A stretch of DNA of 64,000 nt from Gp6-AA40 sp963723495 (lineage in GTDB: Bacteria > Acidobacteriota > Vicinamibacteria > Vicinamibacterales > UBA2999): positions 186,001-250,000 of the forward strand of contig CAVRQR010000015.1 of the NCBI GenBank assembly GCA_963723495.1. The letters are read 5' to 3'. A program made the translations under genes and the position numbers. A model generated the notes under the pieces. The model was not told the DNA's origin, did no database searches, and saw only the letters and a program-made list of their open reading frames with translations. Below are positions 28,762-38,426 of this stretch, piece after piece. Numbering within the stretch: position 1 is the stretch's first letter; every line of letters starts with the position of its first letter.

Positions 28762-31371
28762 CTATTCGGCGCGAGGTACGCGCCCGAGTCGAGAGACTCT
28801 CGGCTCGCTTCGGATCTCCCCTCGCCCTCACCTTCACAGCGATTGCAGTCGCAATCCGATGGGCGCTCGACCCGATCCTGGGCCAGGCCCATCCTCTCGT
28901 GACGCTCTATGGCGCCGTCGCTGGCGCGGTCTGGCTGGGCGGGCACAGCCGGGGGGTGCTGGCGGCGATCACCGGGTATCTGGCTGCCGACTACCTCTTC
29001 GTTGAACCGCGCGGTCAGTTCGGATTCGCCCATACCTCCTCGTTCATCGCGGCCTTGGTGTACGCGGCGACCTGCACAATCATCATCGCCCTCGGGAATG
29101 CCATGCGGGCTGCGCAGCGTAAGGCGCACGACCGCGACGAACTTCTCCGGGCAACGCTTTCGGGTATCAACGACTCGGTCGTGACGACAGACATGAGCGG
29201 GCGGGTGATGTCGCTGAACCCGGCAGCGCGAGGCGCTGCTCGGTTGGACCGAACGCGAAGCCCGGGCTCAACTGCTCAGTGATGTCTTCCACGTCGTCGA
29301 CGAAGAATCCCGCGCACCTATTGAGAATCCATCAACCCAGGTGCTGCACAGGGGCCGAATTGTCGGGCTGTCCGACCATAGCGTCCTCATCGGCAGGGAC
29401 GGCACGGAACGGTCGATCGACGATTCCGCGGCACCCCTTCACGACGAGGAGGGTAACGTCGTCGGGTCAGTCCTGATGTTCCATGACGTCAGCGAGCGCC
29501 GCCAAGCGGAAGTCACCCTGGAACGAGGGGAACGCGAGCTGGCGGAGTTCTTCGCCAACGCCAGCGTCGCCCTGCATTGGATAGGGCCTGACGGCATCGT
29601 CCTCCGCGCGAATCGGGCAGAGCTCGACATGCTTGGTTATACGGAGGAGGAGTACGTCGGGCTCCACATATCGAAGTTCCACGTCGACCGGGACGCCATC
29701 GACGACTTGCTCGCGCGAGTGTTTCAGGGCGACAGAGTGAGGCGCTTTCCCGCCCGCATGCGGTGCAAGGATGGCTCGATCAAGAAGGTGCTGATCGACT
29801 CCAACAGCTTCTGGGACAAGGGGCAGCTTATTCACAGCTGCTCTTTCATGTTCGATGTCACCGAGCAAAAGCGCGGAGAGGAGACGCGCTCGCTCCTGGC
29901 CGCCATCGTCGCGGCGTCCGACGATGCCATTGTCAGCAAGACGCTTGATGGCATCATCCTCTCCTGGAACGAGGGGGCGCAGCGTCTGCTCGGCTATCCG
30001 GCGGCGGAAGTTGTTGGGCGCTCGATTGACTTGATCATCCCACCGGAGCTGCGCGCGGAAGAGCGTCAGATCCTTCAACGCATCAGACAAGGGGAACGTG
30101 TCGAGCACTTTGAGACTGTACGTGTGGCCAAAGACGGCCGGCGGGTGGACGTGTCGCTGACGATGTCGCCGGTTCGTGACGACTCGGGCCGAGTCATCGG
30201 CGCTTCCAAAGTGGCCCGCGATGTTAGCGAGCGAAAGCGAATGGATGCGGCGTTACGGGAAGCGGACCGCCGCAAGGATGAGTTCCTGGCAACGCTGGCT
30301 CACGAACTACGAAATCCATTGGCTCCAGTCCGGCACTCCCTCGAAATCCTTCTCCGGTCCGAAGGGGATCCGAGGCTGTTTCGGCACGCGACGGACATCC
30401 TCGGACGCCAGCTATCGCACATGATCCGGCTTATTGACGACCTGCTTGACGTCAGCAGGATCACACGGGACAAGCTGCAGTTGCGAAAGACGCGCGTCGA
30501 ACTCGCTTCCGTCATCACGCACGCGCTAGAGGCCAGTCGGCCGCTCGCCGAGCGCGATCAACAGACCATCGAGGTATCGCTCCCGAACCATCCGATCTAT
30601 CTCGACGCCGATCCCGTTCGTCTGACCCAGGTATTCAGCAACCTGTTCAACAACGCCTGTCAGTACACCGAGCCCGGCGGGCGGATCTGGCTGACCGCGG
30701 AGCAGCAAGACGGAGAGGTTGTGCTCATCGTTCGCGACAGCGGCATCGGCATGCCTGCCGACCAGCTTGACGGCATCTTCGAGATGTTTACGCAGGTAGA
30801 TGACGACACCGAGCGCCCGCGACGCGGCCTGGGAATCGGCCTCACGCTGGTACGCCGACTCGTTGAGTTGCACGGCGGCACAGTGACGGCTCGAAGCGAA
30901 GGACGCGGCCTGGGCAGTGAGTTCGAGGTGCGCCTTCCCGTCCTCGAGACCGAAGAGAACCACGAAGAACTCGAGCCAGTGGCAATGTCGGAAGAAATCT
31001 CGACGCGCCGTATCCTCGTCGTCGATGACAATCGGGATAGTGCGGAATCAATCGCTACACTCCTGCAGTTGAGCGGGCATCGGACTTACATGGCTCACGA
31101 CGGCCTCGCAGCCGTGGAGGCGGCCGAGCGTTACCGACCCGACGTGATTGTGCTGGACGTTGGTCTTCCGAAGATCAGCGGCATCGACGCTTGTCGACGG
31201 ATACGTGCCCACTCGTGGGGTCAGGGCATGGTTATCGTGGCTTTGACGGGCTGGGGCCAGGAACACGATCGACGCAATACACGCGATGCCGGATTCGACG
31301 CGCATCTCGTCAAGCCGGTCGATTATGAGGATCTTCTACGGCTTCTCTCTGCGCTGCTCCCTCTTTCCTAG
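28758..31371 (+). CDS. membrane hybrid histidine kinase, DUF4118-PAS3-HisKA-HATPase-REC (one frameshift)
   Basis: 870 residues after dropping one base near 29232 (giving NPAAEALLGWTEREARAQLL). The N-terminal DUF4118 membrane domain of the KdpD type (ITGYLAADYLFVEPRGQFGF) spans about residues 15-115. Three PAS domains follow (LLRATLSGINDSVVTTDMSG; FANASVALHWIGPDGIVL; VAASDDAIVSKTLDGIILSW), then HisKA (ATLAHELRNPLAPVRHSL), HATPase (FSNLFNNACQYTEPGG, RDSGIGMPADQ, GLGIGLTLVRRLV) and a receiver (ILVVDDNRDSAES, LDVGLPKISGID, LVKPVD). Coupled by ATGA overlap to the response regulator before it. Confidence 0.88.
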
Positions 31372-31524
31372 TAGCGCTACACTCTTATCGGCTTACCTCT
31401 TGCCCGCGGGCCAACCTCGACGGTAGGCACGGTCTTCTTTAGTCACCGACACGATGACCGCAGACAGCATCACAGCAGCCGTGCGCCCTCGATTCCTTGG
31501 GCCGCGAGAACGACGCCCTGGCTC

Positions 31525-32817
31525 GTGGGCGCGGCGTTCGTGCTGCTGGCCGTCAGGCTCGCCGACTACATCAACCGCTACACGGTGAGCATCATCTACT
31601 GGGATCAATGGGACTTCTTACAGGGTCTCTTCGACGGCGCAGATGCGTGGACGCTGTTTCGCTGGCAGCATGGACCGCAGCGTCAGGGACTGGGGAACCT
31701 GATCATCGGTGTCCTGTATCCAGCGACGGGTTGGAATGGAAGAGCGGACGCAGCAGCGTCCGCTGTGGTGATGATGCTCGCCGCCGTCACGGCGCTATGG
31801 CTTGTGAAGCGTGTGTGTGGCCGATTTCGCCTCTGGGACGTCGTGGTGCCGCTCTTGTTCCTCACGACTGCCAACGCGGAAACCTACGTCATCGCACCGA
31901 ACCTCGCGCACGGCCCGCTGCCGGTTCTGTTGCTGATGGCGTACGCGCTCGCGCTGATGATTCGGTCTCATCCGCAGCGATGCCTCGCGGTCGTGCTGCT
32001 GAACTTCCTCAGTGTGAATACAGGTTTTACGCTGCTGCTTGGCGTGATCACACCGGCGGTGCTGTTGCTGCTCGCATGCTCACCGGGGCTGACCTCTCGC
32101 GAGCGAGCGATGTATGGCGGCGGCATCGCCGTGAGCCTCGCAACAATTGCGTTCTTCTTCTACGGATTCATCCCGCAGTCGGCAACCGACTGCTTTCAGT
32201 TCCCGCATCCGCGCCCGTGGGAGTACCTCTCCTACGCTGGCTTCGTCCTTGGACGACCCTTTGGGCTCGAATCAGGCGAATCGGGAACGCACCTGCTCAT
32301 CGGAGCCTGTGTCACTCTGGGCATGACCGGGTTCGTCGCGTATACGGTCTTCCGCCTGGTCCGTATGCGAGACAACTCTGCGCTGTGGCTGGTGACGAGC
32401 TGCCTTGCGGGATTCACGCTGCTGTTCGCAGTCACGTGCGCTGTGGGGCGAATCTGTCTCGGCTTTCAGTCGGCAATGGCAACGCGGTACATCCCTTACG
32501 TCCTGCCCGGCATCCTCGCGATGTACCTCGTCATTCGACAAGCGTCGGTGCGCTCGTATATCGCCTCCGCCCTTCTCCCCGTGTTCCTCGTCGCGTGTAT
32601 CGTGAAAGAGCGGGATCAGAGGAGCGCGAACCAAGCCGAGGCCTACCTGAAATTCAAGCACCTTTGGCGTGATTGCTATCTCTCTACGCACGACATCGAG
32701 GCCTGTGACACGCTCGCAGGGCATGCCGTCTACCCTGCTCCAAAGCACACGAATCTCCAGCAGAAACTCGACTGGCTCGAAGCGCGTCAGTTGAGTTTGT
32801 TTCGTAACAGCCGTTAG
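31525..32817 (+). CDS. polytopic membrane protein, possible GT-C-type glycosyltransferase
   Basis: 430 residues with about ten predicted helices. An early loop carries IIYWDQWDFLQGLFDGAD and FRWQHGPQRQGLGN, reminiscent of the acidic first-loop motifs of GT-C glycosyltransferases, but no family is certain. GTG 31525 opens the frame. The real N-terminus may lie up to ATG 31453, whose frame (MTADSITAAVRPRFLGP) does not join without an indel. A strong hairpin follows the stop by 21 bp. Confidence 0.6.
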   Translation: MGAAFVLLAVRLADYINRYTVSIIYWDQWDFLQGLFDGADAWTLFRWQHGPQRQGLGNLIIGVLYPATGWNGRADAAASAVVMMLAAVTALWLVKRVCGRFRLWDVVVPLLFLTTANAETYVIAPNLAHGPLPVLLLMAYALALMIRSHPQRCLAVVLLNFLSVNTGFTLLLGVITPAVLLLLACSPGLTSRERAMYGGGIAVSLATIAFFFYGFIPQSATDCFQFPHPRPWEYLSYAGFVLGRPFGLESGESGTHLLIGACVTLGMTGFVAYTVFRLVRMRDNSALWLVTSCLAGFTLLFAVTCAVGRICLGFQSAMATRYIPYVLPGILAMYLVIRQASVRSYIASALLPVFLVACIVKERDQRSANQAEAYLKFKHLWRDCYLSTHDIEACDTLAGHAVYPAPKHTNLQQKLDWLEARQLSLFRNSR

Positions 32818-32838
32818 CTATGCAGTGGAGCGGCGATC

Positions 32839-32872
32839 GTCGCCGCAGGCATACCCAAAAGCCTGCGGCGAC
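32839..32872. terminator. strong hairpin downstream of the membrane protein gene
   Basis: GTCGCCGCAGGC (32839-32850) and GCCTGCGGCGAC (32861-32872) make a perfect 12-bp stem around a 10-nt loop. It starts 21 bp after the stop codon. There is no T-run, so rho-independent termination is not proven; RNA 3'-end protection is equally possible. Confidence 0.5.
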
Positions 32873-32894
32873 GTGGCCGGGGGGAACCCGATCT

Positions 32895-32926
32895 ATTACA
32901 CGACCGGGGTATTACACGGCCGGGGG
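32895..32926. repeat. two-copy 16-bp tandem repeat
   Basis: ATTACACGACCGGGGT (32895-32910) is followed directly by ATTACACGGCCGGGGG (32911-32926), 14 of 16 bases identical. It lies in the gene-poor stretch 32818-33498, which otherwise contains only hairpins and no convincing reading frame. Confidence 0.6.
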
Positions 32927-33039
32927 AGGCCTATGAACGCAAGTCTTCGGTGCAAAATGCGAGCCTCTGGTTGCTCGACCGAACATATCTGTAAAACCGT
33001 GGTCCGCTTCAAAGTCGTGCTGTCTGTTCGAGAGCAACT

Positions 33040-33062
33040 CAGGTTGTAGAAGGTACAACCTG
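33040..33062. other. hairpin in gene-poor region
   Basis: CAGGTTGTA (33040-33048) and TACAACCTG (33054-33062) form a perfect 9-bp stem with a 5-nt loop. It may belong to a small RNA or to the leader of the response regulator gene downstream; nothing in the sequence decides which. Confidence 0.4.
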
Positions 33063-33498
33063 GGACCTTGACCTTGTAACAATTGGGCCTTTCTGCTGTT
33101 ATTGGCATGCTGGGGTCGCGTCGCCATCGCCGCACGGACCAGGTCTCTGTCCGGCCCTGCTCGAGTAAATGAGCATCCGCGATCACACGTAAGTCCCCCG
33201 AAGAAATACCGGGCACGCACTCTGCGTATACGTATGGCTCTAACGTATCGCTCAGCTTCGTTGATGCCGTACACCTGTGGAAATGCCCGTCACCCGCAAG
33301 ATGAGGATTCGACGCCGCACGCACGACTCGATCGGCGATACACGCTATCTGTTCATTCCGGGATGCGATCTCAGCCATCAGCCTGATCAGCGTAAAGGGC
33401 ACGAAACATGCTGTTTGCACTCATGGAGTCAGTGGGCTGGAACGGTGTCCTGCCGCACGACTGGCGCGGCACGAACCGTGAGAATGCCATCGAGTTCC

Positions 33499-34020
33499 AT
33501 GATGAACCACGCAGTCCGTCACCGGCGTCGCACAACCAAGACACCGTCGGGCTCAACGCAGGATCGCGGTACTCTCGGGCAATGGCAGGACGTTCCTGAG
33601 ACCTTGCAGGAGGCTCCTGAGGCACCCCCTCGAAGGCAGCCCAAGGAACGGCCACGGACGCGGACGCGAATTCTCATCATCGAAGACGACCCGTATGCAC
33701 GGGAAGCGTTGTCCCTGCTTCTGGATTTCTACGGGTACGACGTCACGTCCGCCAGCAACGGAGCCGACGGTCTCGCGCTCGTGACCGAGGCGACACCGGA
33801 CCTCGTCGTGACGGACTGGCGCATGCCCGGTCTGTCGGGTCTGGCGTTATGTCTCGCGCTGCGTGAACGGCGGGACGCGATACCGATTATCGTGGTCACG
33901 TCCGCAGAAGAGGTCTTCAGTCACGACCAGCCCGTGAACGCACGTCTCCGCAAACCGATCGATCCCCCAATGCTCAACCACGTGATCACGCGCGAGCTGC
34001 GCACCGCGCGGCGCCGCTGA
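33499..34020 (+). CDS. response regulator with basic N-terminal extension
   Basis: About 173 residues. A Lys/Arg/Pro-rich tail of about 50 residues precedes a receiver domain (RILIIEDDPYARE, phospho-Asp in VVTDWRMPGLSG, VVTSAEE, and LRKPIDPP). No output domain. Several in-frame ATGs (33484, 33499, 33502) are possible; 33499 is used. It converges with the NtrC-type gene, 5 bp apart stop to stop. Confidence 0.75.
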   Translation: MMNHAVRHRRRTTKTPSGSTQDRGTLGQWQDVPETLQEAPEAPPRRQPKERPRTRTRILIIEDDPYAREALSLLLDFYGYDVTSASNGADGLALVTEATPDLVVTDWRMPGLSGLALCLALRERRDAIPIIVVTSAEEVFSHDQPVNARLRKPIDPPMLNHVITRELRTARRR

Positions 34021-34025
34021 CGCGG

Positions 34026-35477
34026 TCAGGACGCCACTTCCACCTGGTTCGCCTGCGGCGACGACGGGTCATCGGAAGGAGTCTGCCCGCTCCCACCTGA
34101 CTCCGGCGACTGGTACTGATTCAAGCGGTTGTAGAGCGTCTTGAGGCTGATGCCGAGGACACTCGCAGACTTCGGTTTGTCTTCCTGATATTCCTTCAGC
34201 GTTGCGAGGATGAGACGACGCTCGACCTCGGCGATGGTCGATCCTACACGAACGGTAAAGACACCGGCCGAATCGCCCTTGGCTTCAGTCACGGCTTCTG
34301 GCTGACGGCCACCTCGCTGGACTTCAGCTGGAAGACTGTCCACCTCGATGAGGTCTTCCGACAGCACGTACGCAAAGTGCACCACGTTGCGAAGCTCTCG
34401 TACGTTTCCTGGCCAGTTGTACTGCCCGAGCATGTCCAGCGCCTGATCGCTGAAGCGTTTCGTCCGTCCCTCGCTTTGAATCAAGTCCTCCAGGAAGGCC
34501 TGCGCCAGCAAACGGATGTCCTCGCGGCGACTCCGCAGCGGTGCCAGATCGATCTGGAAGACCTTGAGGCGATAGTACAAGTCAGCGCGCAGCTTTCCTT
34601 CATCGATCGCCTGCTGCACGTCGCGGTTGCTGGCGGCCAGGACGCGCACATCGATTTGGATGGGCTGCTCACCGCCGACGCGCGACAGCGAATTGGTTTC
34701 GAGCACGCGCAGCAGCTTGACCTGCAGCTCGATCGGCATCTCGGTGATCTCGTCGAGGAACAGCGTTCCCCGCGTGGCCTGCTCGAAGTAGCCCTTGTGA
34801 CGACGCTCAGCGCCGGTGAAACTGCCGCGCTCGTGCCCGAACAACTCACTCTCCATCAACGACGGCGAGATGGCGCCGCAATTGACCGGCACCCAGGGAC
34901 CATGGCGGCGGCGGCTCAATTCGTGGATGGCCCGCGCCACCACGTCCTTACCCGATCCGCTCTCGCCTGTAATCAACACGCTCGCGCTGCTCGGCGCAAT
35001 ACGGCTGATCAACTCGCAGGCGCGGACGATCGGGTCCGATCGGCCCACGATGCCGACAAAGCGTCCCGTTCGCTGCTGTTCCGAGCGCAGTTCACGCAGC
35101 TCATCGGGCAATCGTTTGGTTTGTGAGATGTCCTGCAGGATCTTACGCAGCCGTTCAACGTCGAGCGGCTTCGTGAGGTAATCGGACACGCCACGCCGCA
35201 GCGCCTCCACGGCCGAATCGAGGCTGGCCTGTCCCGTGATCAGCACGAACGCAGGAGATGTCTCACTCAGCCCGTTGATCGAATCGAGCAGATTGAGACC
35301 GCTGCCGTCCGGGAGATTCAAGTCCACCAGCACAACGTCGGGAGGCTGCTTGGACAGTTCGACCCGTGCCTGGTCGATCGTTAGCGCCGTCGCTGTCGTG
35401 AACCCTTCGAGCTTGACGAGTTGCTCGAGGCTTTCGAGCGTACTGGGGCTATCGTCAACGATGAGTGCGTGAGCCAT
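34026..35477 (-). CDS. NtrC-family sigma-54-dependent response regulator
   Basis: 483 residues, intact. Receiver domain (HALIVDDSPSTLES, phospho-Asp in VLVDLNLPDGSG, YLTKPLD), AAA+ domain with Walker A GESGSGKD, the sigma-54 contact loop ESELFGHERGSFTGAERR (Ser in the GxFTGA loop) and Walker B TLFLDEITEMP, then a C-terminal Fis-type helix-turn-helix (SASVLGISLKTLYNRLNQY). It activates sigma-54 promoters when phosphorylated. It overlaps the kinase gene before it by 23 bp, which identifies the cognate pair. Confidence 0.93.
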   Translation of the reverse strand: MAHALIVDDSPSTLESLEQLVKLEGFTTATALTIDQARVELSKQPPDVVLVDLNLPDGSGLNLLDSINGLSETSPAFVLITGQASLDSAVEALRRGVSDYLTKPLDVERLRKILQDISQTKRLPDELRELRSEQQRTGRFVGIVGRSDPIVRACELISRIAPSSASVLITGESGSGKDVVARAIHELSRRRHGPWVPVNCGAISPSLMESELFGHERGSFTGAERRHKGYFEQATRGTLFLDEITEMPIELQVKLLRVLETNSLSRVGGEQPIQIDVRVLAASNRDVQQAIDEGKLRADLYYRLKVFQIDLAPLRSRREDIRLLAQAFLEDLIQSEGRTKRFSDQALDMLGQYNWPGNVRELRNVVHFAYVLSEDLIEVDSLPAEVQRGGRQPEAVTEAKGDSAGVFTVRVGSTIAEVERRLILATLKEYQEDKPKSASVLGISLKTLYNRLNQYQSPESGGSGQTPSDDPSSPQANQVEVAS

Positions 35478-36576
35478 GTCTCAGTCTCTCTGTCGAAGCG
35501 GCCGATGGAAAGGTGATTTCAACGGACGTCCCGCGGGGAACGTTCGACGCGCATTCGATGCGGCCATGGTGCGACTCGACGATCGCACGAGCCACATGCA
35601 AGCCTATCCCAGTACGCCGCCGATCGTTCACGAACCGTGCACGCCACGTTTCGCCGTCCGGTTGAGGTGGCATGCCGGCGCCGGAGTCACTCACACGAAC
35701 CGTGACGCCATTCGCGTGACCGTCGGCGTTGATCACCAGACGGCCCTGTTCCGGCGTTGCTTCCAACGCGTTGAGCAGGACGTTGAGGATCGCGAGCTGC
35801 ACCTGATCCTCGAACCCCATGATCTCTTTCGATCCGCCACTGAGTTCCAGCACCAGCTCGACGCGCTGTCGGGTCGCGCGGGGCGCGACCAGGCTGCGAA
35901 GACGCTCGCAGACCCTGCTCACGTCGACAGTCGACTGCTGCTCGTCAGCCCGGGCGCTGAACATCGTCTCAATCGAGCGATCGAGATGTTCAATCTGGCG
36001 CGGAATCGCATCCAGGCACCTGGTGACTGCGGCATCCGTGATCCCTGGCGAACGCTGAAGCAGACGATCGAGCAGCGCCGTGTTGATACGGATCACGTGA
36101 AGCATGCCCTTGAGGTCGTGCGCCCAGTCGCGAGCCAGGAACGCAAACGCGCGATGACGAGCGGCCTCTTGCAGGATCCTTGTCGCGCCTTCTGACACAC
36201 GTCCGTCACGCAGCAGCAGCACTTGCCCTTCGCCACTCACGCCGGCGACGTGACAGCGACGGACACCGATCGGGCCCACGTCGGAAACCTCCACCGTCGC
36301 TTCATCGCGGTCCCCTGCGAAGTCGACCGGCAGCCCGGCGCGCAACTCTATAAGACGGGCCTCCAGCGCACTTGGCGATTCGGCGGCCAGCAACGCCCGG
36401 GCTTGCAGGTTGGCCGAGACGACGCGCCCAGCCTCATCGAGCACGACAACACCCAGGTCGCAGACGTCCGGCTCGACCGTGCCGTCGACCCGTGCCGCAC
36501 TTTGTGTTGCGCTCTCGTTCGTCCACACCGGCGGTGCCTCTTTCATCGCTCCATACCGGACGAGCCTAGACTCCAT
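35455..36576 (-). CDS. sensor histidine kinase, NtrB-like partner
   Basis: 373 residues without membrane segments. A PAS-like N-domain (GVVVLDEAGRVVSANLQARA), a HisKA-type dimerisation helix with AHDLKGMLHVIRINTALLD (His-Asp rather than His-Glu at the phosphorylation site) and a HATPase domain (AILNVLLNALEATPEQG, RVSDSGAGMPPQ, RTGIGLHVARAIVESHHG). It should phosphorylate the NtrC-type regulator whose gene it overlaps. The signal sensed is unknown. Confidence 0.88.
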   Translation of the reverse strand: MESRLVRYGAMKEAPPVWTNESATQSAARVDGTVEPDVCDLGVVVLDEAGRVVSANLQARALLAAESPSALEARLIELRAGLPVDFAGDRDEATVEVSDVGPIGVRRCHVAGVSGEGQVLLLRDGRVSEGATRILQEAARHRAFAFLARDWAHDLKGMLHVIRINTALLDRLLQRSPGITDAAVTRCLDAIPRQIEHLDRSIETMFSARADEQQSTVDVSRVCERLRSLVAPRATRQRVELVLELSGGSKEIMGFEDQVQLAILNVLLNALEATPEQGRLVINADGHANGVTVRVSDSGAGMPPQPDGETWRARFVNDRRRTGIGLHVARAIVESHHGRIECASNVPRGTSVEITFPSAASTERLRHGSRTHR

Positions 36577-36695
36577 AGGTTACCGCCGTACGCCGCGACC
36601 ACGGTGCCGAGAACGTTATAGACGAGGTTACCCCCGGAGGGGTAGCGGTATCCGCTGTAGACCCGCACCGGATGATCTGCCGACTCACGGCGCCA

Positions 36696-37733
36696 TCAAA
36701 CGACCAACGCAGAGAGCCCGGGGACGTGATCCGCCGTTGACTTCAGGATGACCAGCATCGGCACTGCCAGTATCGTCCCCCACCCTCCCCATAACCACGT
36801 CCACAGCATTAGACCGATGAATACGGTCAATGCGTTCATGTTTTCAGCCTTGCCCATCAGCAGTGGCGTCAGCAACCACCCCTCGAGCGATGTGATGGCG
36901 AGCGCGATGCCCGACATTAGCAACGCCTGGGCCAGATCGCCTCCCTGCACCAGTCCCACCACGAATAAGCCTCCGGACACGATGACGGGACCGAAATACG
37001 GAATGGAATTGAACACACCGGCCAGAATTCCCCACACGGCCGCATGAGAAACACCCAGCCACGCCAGCGCCGCCCATGTGAGAACCGCGACGATGGCGCC
37101 GGTCAGCACGAGAACGATCAGGAACTGCTGAATCTGGCCTTCGATGTCATCGATGATTCGCGACGTGAGCCGCCGCCGTTCCGGGCTTGGTCCGGCAATC
37201 TCGATAATGCCGGCGCGCGCTCTGTCACGAAGGAGTAGCAGGAACAAGACGAGAAAGATGATCACGACCGCCTCACCAGCGGCTGTGAACACACTGCTGA
37301 CCACTCGCTCAACGACACCGCCGTTCCCGAGCGCTACCGTCGTCGATGCCGCTCCTGGCAGCTTCTCGAGCTCCGCGGCGGCCTGCTCCACGGCACCGGC
37401 ACTGCGGCCCACGTGCGTGGTCACCAACTCACGCGCTTGTCGTGCTGCGGTCGGCAACGATTCGACCACTTGCACCGCATCGTCGATGAGCGAGTACGAC
37501 AGTCCGCCTGCAAGAGCCAGCAGTAACAGCACGACTCCAGGCGCGCCGACCACACGCGGCAGACCGTGCCGCTCGAGCCAACTGACAACGGGTTCGAGCG
37601 CGTGACTGACAAGCACGGCCAACGCGATCGGCACGAGCAGATCTCTCGCTGCGCGAAGAAAGAACAGCACGGCGACGACCGCGATCACGCACAAGGAGAT
37701 TGTCAGGACCCGCCGCTCCGCTGTCGGCTGCAC
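36696..37733 (-). CDS. AI-2E family (PerM/YhhT-like) transporter
   Basis: 345 residues, intact. Two N-terminal helices (VLTISLCVIAVVAVLFFL), the family stretch DLLVPIALAVLVSHALEPVV and the C-terminal helical bundle (GVFNSIPYFGPVIVSGGLF, TVFIGLMLWTWLWGGWGTIL). The family exports small metabolites or ions; assigning AI-2 is not justified. It lies downstream of and codirectional with the NtrB/NtrC pair, but a 119-bp gap separates them. Confidence 0.87.
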   Translation of the reverse strand: MQPTAERRVLTISLCVIAVVAVLFFLRAARDLLVPIALAVLVSHALEPVVSWLERHGLPRVVGAPGVVLLLLALAGGLSYSLIDDAVQVVESLPTAARQARELVTTHVGRSAGAVEQAAAELEKLPGAASTTVALGNGGVVERVVSSVFTAAGEAVVIIFLVLFLLLLRDRARAGIIEIAGPSPERRRLTSRIIDDIEGQIQQFLIVLVLTGAIVAVLTWAALAWLGVSHAAVWGILAGVFNSIPYFGPVIVSGGLFVVGLVQGGDLAQALLMSGIALAITSLEGWLLTPLLMGKAENMNALTVFIGLMLWTWLWGGWGTILAVPMLVILKSTADHVPGLSALVV

Positions 37734-37780
37734 GGCCGGGGTGGTAGCACGTCCCGTGCCGGGACCCGCGTCTCGGCGGA

Positions 37781-38284
37781 TCAGGCGCTCGACCGTCGCC
37801 GTGTCGCTGCGGCACGTTTGGCTGCAGCGCGCCGAAGCGTTGCGCCTTTGGTCCTCGCGGCTCGGCGAGCGGCGTTGCTGCGTGATGTGGCCGAACGTTT
37901 CCGTGCCGCTTGCCGCGCCTGCTGCGACAATTGCGTCCTGGATACAGAGGAACGCGGTTCGTGCTTCAGCGCGCGACGCGTTGCCCGGGACCGCGCGCTC
38001 GATGTCCGCTTCTTGCGTCCGCTGCGCCCTTCCGCTAACGCCCGTTCGGCCGCTCGACGCGTGCGCGCCGATGTCGTCCCTTTCTTTGGTGGTGGAAGGT
38101 CGACCCCTGCCTTCCGCGCCTTCGAAAGTCCGATCGCAATCGCCTGCTTCGCCGAGCGCGCGCCGTGTTTGCCTTCACGAACGTGCTCGATCTCCTCGCG
38201 CACGAATTCGCCGGCCTGGGTCGAGGGGGCGCGGCCGGCACGTTTTGCCTGGCGGGCTCGCTTGAGTGTGGTTTTGCTTGGCAT
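37781..38284 (-). CDS. DUF6496 histone H1-like basic protein
   Basis: 167 residues, very rich in Arg, Lys and Ala. The first 70 residues match the DUF6496 pattern (QAGEFVREEIEHVREGKHGA, AKQAIAIGLSKARKAGV), followed by an Arg/Ala/Ser tail like a linker-histone C-terminus (AARRAARTKGATLRRAAAK). Such proteins are thought to bind DNA or RNA non-specifically. ATG 38284 (MPSKTTLK) is chosen; upstream residues are not conserved-looking. Confidence 0.8.
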   Translation of the reverse strand: MPSKTTLKRARQAKRAGRAPSTQAGEFVREEIEHVREGKHGARSAKQAIAIGLSKARKAGVDLPPPKKGTTSARTRRAAERALAEGRSGRKKRTSSARSRATRRALKHEPRSSVSRTQLSQQARQAARKRSATSRSNAARRAARTKGATLRRAAAKRAAATRRRSSA

Positions 38285-38426
38285 GGGCTGCGGGTAACGC
38301 AAGTTCCACGCCGTACTCGTTCTGAATCTGCGGCGCCGACTTCGTCTGCGAGGACCGTCCGCGTCAGGCCCATTGACCCCAACTGTTGCTCGCGGTAGCC
38401 TCCGCACAGCAGGGCGAGGATTCGAG

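Noticed and set aside
32896..33420. 174-codon minus-strand frame in the gene-poor gap
   Set aside because: Cys-rich, no signal, no ribosome site and no recognisable family.
33400..33430. Sigma-54 promoter (GGCACG...TTTGCA) before the response regulator
   Set aside because: The spacing between the GG and GC elements is several bases too long for a -24/-12 promoter.
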